From NCBI GenBank assembly GCA_028711205.1, contig JAQTSP010000108.1, forward strand, positions 1-8,227: a DNA stretch of 8,227 nt, in the 5' to 3' direction. Numbering within the stretch: position 1 is the stretch's first letter; every line of letters begins with the position of its first letter. Origin of the DNA: Eubacteriales bacterium. Its GTDB lineage: Bacteria > Bacillota > Clostridia > Christensenellales > SZUA-584. The position numbers and the translations under genes are program-made. The notes under the pieces were generated by a model. That model did no database searches and was not told the DNA's origin. It was given only the letters and a program-made list of their open reading frames with translations. Below, piece by piece: positions 5,652 to 8,227 of the stretch.

Positions 5652-6344
5652 TTATGGCAGAAGCGTATAATCCGGTAAAAATCCGTACGTCTTAAAGCCG
5701 ATAAAGCCCTCCGCATATTTGTGTCCGGACTGCAGCCCGCGAAAGGACGATAGCAACTCCAATACCTCTCCCCAGCCCGCGCCGGTGTTATTGTACTCGT
5801 TCTGGCTTACGTGCTTGGAGTAGGCTTCCTTTTTGTATTTCAACTGATCGGTGATATCCACGTATACCTCGGGCTGGAAGCCGATTCCCGCATAAGTATC
5901 ATAAAAGAACACGGAAGGCATCTTGCTGATGGCCGGGTTCTCAGTGCCGATCAGGCTGTAATTCCCATACAGCAGCACCCGGGTCACGATTTCGCTGGTC
6001 ATTCCGTGATCGCAGGCATCCTGCGGATAGTGTGTCAGTATAACGTCCGGATTTGCCCACCGGATCGCGTCAAGAACACTCTTTCTCAGTTCAACGGAAT
6101 CCACAAGCTCGAAATCATTGTATCTTAAAAACTTCACCTGCGCGTTATATAACTTTGCGGCTTCAAGCTGCTCCGCCTCCCGGATACCCACGATCTCCTG
6201 TTGACTGTACCGGTTGGTCCCCAGATTCCCGTTTGCAACAACAGCGATAAAAACGTTATGCCCCTGTTCGCTGTATTTTCTTAACGTACCCCCGCACCAA
6301 ATATCCGCATCGTCAGGATGGGCTCCAATAGTCAGTATATTCAT
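5652..6344 (-). CDS. PIG-L/LmbE-family (N-acetylglucosaminyl deacetylase-like) hydrolase
   Basis: A 230-residue zinc-dependent deacetylase of the PIG-L/LmbE fold. The N-terminal motif AHPDD gives zinc ligands H9 and D12 and general base D11; the third ligand is H113 in the ACDHGMTS segment. IREAEQLEAAKLY (54-66) is the family's helix signature. I place the start at the ATG at 6344, because GAGGGAG lies 5 bases upstream. An in-frame ATG at 6362 would add six residues, bury that site in the coding region and extend past the conserved start. Known members remove acetyl groups from GlcNAc linked to inositol, malate or lipid (MshB, BshB, PIG-L). It lies downstream of the Gfo/Idh gene, so a role in deacetylating an amino sugar or amino-cyclitol conjugate before catabolism is plausible but unproven. 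It shows no signal peptide. Confidence 0.85.
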   Translation of the reverse strand: MNILTIGAHPDDADIWCGGTLRKYSEQGHNVFIAVVANGNLGTNRYSQQEIVGIREAEQLEAAKLYNAQVKFLRYNDFELVDSVELRKSVLDAIRWANPDVILTHYPQDACDHGMTSEIVTRVLLYGNYSLIGTENPAISKMPSVFFYDTYAGIGFQPEVYVDITDQLKYKKEAYSKHVSQNEYNNTGAGWGEVLELLSSFRGLQSGHKYAEGFIGFKTYGFLPDYTLLP

Positions 6345-6513
6345 TGTTCTCCCTCTTTTCATGATTAATTATCAAGAAACCGGCCTTCGCTTCAAATTTG
6401 CCTGATCTACAAGTTTTTATGACCTCATGGATCTTGTTTGCCGCCACGACGATCTCTTTATACATCAAGTTCAGATTGACGCCGAACCCTGTTCCCGGCC
6501 CCGCGTCCACCAC
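6313..6513 (-). CDS. Small ORF of unknown function overlapping the deacetylase start (or a gene remnant)
   Basis: A GTG at 6513 with AAGGG five bases upstream opens a 66-codon frame ending inside the deacetylase gene (32-base overlap). The frame is open back to a stop at 6532-6534. The first half reads like real protein with GC-rich third positions (GTGFGVNLNLMYKEIVVAAN, then KIHEVIKTC); the last part is forced by the deacetylase start. I do not recognise it with confidence. The glycine-rich turn followed by a long helix faintly resembles the domain junction of beta-hydroxyacid dehydrogenases, but the lysine of that site would be an asparagine. It may be a leftover of a deleted gene or a small translated protein coupled to the deacetylase. 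Confidence 0.35.
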   Translation of the reverse strand: MVDAGPGTGFGVNLNLMYKEIVVAANKIHEVIKTCRSGKFEAKAGFLIINHEKRENNEYTDYWSPS

Positions 6514-6573
6514 ATTGACCCTTGTTTTGATTTATAACAGGTATTCTCTTTTATTTATCGTTTTTTTGGTATA

Positions 6574-7590
6574 TTAATCCTGCCAGCCCGTGCAAACCAC
6601 CTGACCAGTTTCCAAAGAAGCGTGGATTGCACGGATTACCCGCATTACGTTACGCGATTCGTTGTAATCTACCCTGGGCGGCAAATCATTCTGCACACAT
6701 TGAATAAAGTGTCCAATTTCCATATGATACGCATCATATTCCGGGAAGGGTACAGCCACCCGCTCTTTTCCTTCCTCATAGAGAGTAAGCAGGCGGAAAT
6801 CATCCGCTCCGCGTGCATACAGCTTTGCAGTTGCATTTGCTTTCATACTCTGCTCAATGCAGGCCTTGGAGCCAATTACGCGAAACCCGGTGGTAAAAGG
6901 ATAATCGCCCGGAGCGCAGTAAGAGGATTCTACCATAGTTTTGATTCCACTTGCGAAGGTCATACTGGTGGTGATATAGTTCCATCCATCCCGGTACTTG
7001 GAGCCGATGGCATATACTTTTGTGCACTTTCCAAACAAATCCACCATGTTGTCAATATCATGAGTATGCAGATCAAACACGCCGCCGCCACTGATCTTGG
7101 TGTCAAAATACCAATCCGCCCAAACCGGAGGCGTTAGCACGCGCTGTGCGCTGACCATCTTGATCTCTCCTAACCTGCCGGAGTCAATATAATCTTTGAT
7201 CACCGTGTTTTCCGGCCAAAACCGAACCACCTGTGCAACCATAAATTTTACGTTATTCTCTTCAACTGCAGTAATGGCTTCAGCGATCTCGTCATCTTCC
7301 AGGGCAAATGGCTTTTCACATAATACATGTTTCTTTGCGTTTGCCGCTTTTATAATAAACTCACAGTGGGTATGCGTAGGCGTGCAAATATGCACAACAT
7401 CCAGTCCATCCAAAGCCAATAGATCGTCAATACATGAGAAATATGCGCATCCACGCTCTTTTGCCAAAGTTTCGCCTCTTTCCCGATCGATATCCACAAT
7501 ACCAACCAGGCTGGCATTTGCATTCTTATTGATCGCATCAGAATGGGTCGTGCCCATATAACCGCCGCCAACAACACCGATTTTTAACAT
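6574..7590 (-). CDS. Gfo/Idh/MocA-family NAD(P)-dependent dehydrogenase, possible inositol 2-dehydrogenase (IolG-like)
   Basis: A 338-residue two-domain oxidoreductase. The N-terminal Rossmann domain has GGGYMG at 8-13 and an acidic D33 that favours NAD+. CEKP at 91-94 carries the catalytic lysine K93. In the C-terminal domain GGGVFDLHTHDID places D173 and H177 at the spacing of the aspartate and histidine that act with the lysine in Bacillus inositol dehydrogenase. Length is typical. The ATG at 7590 has AAGGAG nine bases upstream; a nearer out-of-frame ATG encodes only three residues. It is 52 bp downstream of the TIM-barrel gene and is followed by the small ORF and the deacetylase. Oxidation of myo- or scyllo-inositol would supply the inosose used by IolM, but this family also contains many sugar dehydrogenases and a few glycosidases, so the substrate remains open. 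Confidence 0.85.
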   Translation of the reverse strand: MLKIGVVGGGYMGTTHSDAINKNANASLVGIVDIDRERGETLAKERGCAYFSCIDDLLALDGLDVVHICTPTHTHCEFIIKAANAKKHVLCEKPFALEDDEIAEAITAVEENNVKFMVAQVVRFWPENTVIKDYIDSGRLGEIKMVSAQRVLTPPVWADWYFDTKISGGGVFDLHTHDIDNMVDLFGKCTKVYAIGSKYRDGWNYITTSMTFASGIKTMVESSYCAPGDYPFTTGFRVIGSKACIEQSMKANATAKLYARGADDFRLLTLYEEGKERVAVPFPEYDAYHMEIGHFIQCVQNDLPPRVDYNESRNVMRVIRAIHASLETGQVVCTGWQD

Positions 7591-7642
7591 GCCATGTTTC
7601 TCCTTCCATAAAAAAGAATTTCATTGCTGAAAGACGTGTTCT

Positions 7643-8227
7643 TTAACATATACAGCCAAAGATCTTATCCATTGAAGCCGATGCATTGAATGCAGCCTGC
7701 TCGGGCATATTGTGATACGGCGTCATCTCACAGGTGCAATATCCGTTATACCCAATTTCCCGCAATGCCTTCATAACAGCGGGGTAATCCACATCACCGG
7801 AAAGCAGGTCACAGAAGGCGTTTAATCCGCCTGGATCGCGGCGGTAATCCTTAAAATGCACCCTGCGGATACGTTTGTTCAAGATTTTAATCCACTGCTC
7901 GGGATAACCGCTGTATACCACGTTCCCAACGTCAAAGTAGCTGCATACATAAAGCGAATTCACCTTATCAATGAAATCACGCATCTCCAAAGGAGAAAGC
8001 AAAAACTTATTCCAAACGTTTTCCAAACCAAGGTATATGTCTGCCTGCTCGGCATAGGGAGCCATATCCTGATAAGCAGCAAGCGCTACGTCATAAGCTT
8101 TGTCATATGCTAAGAAATCCGTTAAGCCGCCCGGGACAAAATCAATACCAACTGCACCCGGGAGCACCAGCACGGTATCTGTGCCAACATCCTTTGCCAA
8201 ATCGACCTGGCGTTTAATGTTATCCTT
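7643..8227 (-). CDS. Xylose-isomerase-like TIM-barrel sugar isomerase/epimerase, C-terminal part (5' end outside window)
   Basis: The frame is open to the right edge, and the residues before the TTG at 8200 (KDNIKRQVD) continue the barrel, so the gene starts outside. The visible 194 residues contain the four expected metal ligands: E69 (LGLENVWNK), D99 (YFDVGN), H124 (RVHFKDYRR) and E167 (TCEMTPY), counting from the edge. This is the AP endonuclease 2-like barrel seen in hexulose-6-phosphate 3-epimerases, IolI and IolE. KDYRRD after the third ligand and SGDVDYPAVMKALREIGY are typical of the sugar-phosphate isomerase group. It is clearly different from the IolO-like protein of the left operon. 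With the Gfo/Idh enzyme downstream it probably forms an oxidise-then-isomerise pair on a cyclitol or keto-sugar. The substrate cannot be told from the sequence. Confidence 0.8.
   Translation of the reverse strand, partial: KDNIKRQVDLAKDVGTDTVLVLPGAVGIDFVPGGLTDFLAYDKAYDVALAAYQDMAPYAEQADIYLGLENVWNKFLLSPLEMRDFIDKVNSLYVCSYFDVGNVVYSGYPEQWIKILNKRIRRVHFKDYRRDPGGLNAFCDLLSGDVDYPAVMKALREIGYNGYCTCEMTPYHNMPEQAAFNASASMDKIFGCIC

Noticed and set aside
5405..5716. Minus-strand frame spanning the convergent gap
   Set aside because: It runs through the terminator hairpin and overlaps the ends of two real genes in other frames.
6622..7137. 171-codon plus-strand frame opposite the Gfo/Idh gene
   Set aside because: The length comes from the codon pattern of the real gene on the other strand; no family is recognisable.
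1..8227. CRISPR array, tRNA, rRNA, transposase or phage genes
   Set aside because: No regularly spaced repeats, tRNA-like cloverleaf, rRNA segment or transposase/integrase motifs were seen.

Overview
The window looks like a sugar/cyclitol catabolism locus from a low-to-mid-GC Gram-positive bacterium, probably a clostridial Firmicute, perhaps from an anaerobic or gut community. The grounds are strong AGGAGG-type ribosome binding sites, near-consensus sigma-A promoters, a very AT-rich control region beside coding DNA of roughly balanced GC, and a LacI-family regulator. Taxonomy cannot be fixed from the sequence alone.

Layout: (1) A left-hand operon on the minus strand starts in the control region near 4000 and runs iolM-like dehydrogenase (3658-2600), iolO-like epimerase (2549-1722), iolN-like creatininase-fold hydrolase (1650-529), then the N-terminal part of a UxaE-like tagaturonate epimerase (326 to the left edge). 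(2) A 747-bp AT-rich divergent region (3659-4405) holds the iolM promoter with a leader of about 335 nt, the regulator promoter, several copies of a TTTTCATATTAAT-type motif and a 20-bp dyad. (3) A LacI-family regulator lies on the plus strand (4406-5440). (4) A hairpin at 5461-5501 separates it from a second, convergent minus-strand set: a xylose-isomerase-like TIM-barrel protein cut by the right edge (8227-7643), a Gfo/Idh/MocA dehydrogenase (7590-6574), a small ORF (6513-6313) and a PIG-L/LmbE deacetylase (6344-5652).

How the genes fit: the left operon matches the inositol route described in Thermotoga maritima. Scyllo-inosose is oxidised by IolM, the diketo ring is opened by IolN to 5-keto-L-gluconate, IolO epimerises this to D-tagaturonate, and UxaE converts that to D-fructuronate, which feeds the hexuronate pathway. 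This differs from the Bacillus route (IolE-IolD-IolB-IolC-IolJ). The Gfo/Idh enzyme of the right-hand set could supply the first step, cyclitol to inosose. The PIG-L deacetylase and second TIM-barrel enzyme suggest that the natural substrate may be a decorated or N-acetylated inositol or sugar conjugate; that part is inference. No transporter, kinase or UxuA/UxuB is visible, so the pathway must continue outside the window.

The most unusual points are this non-Bacillus inositol route under a LacI-type regulator with an apparently deleted hinge, the repeated motif and long leader upstream of iolM, a deacetylase next to inositol-type enzymes, and two short protein-like reading frames (314-514 and 6313-6531) that may be gene remnants or small genes.
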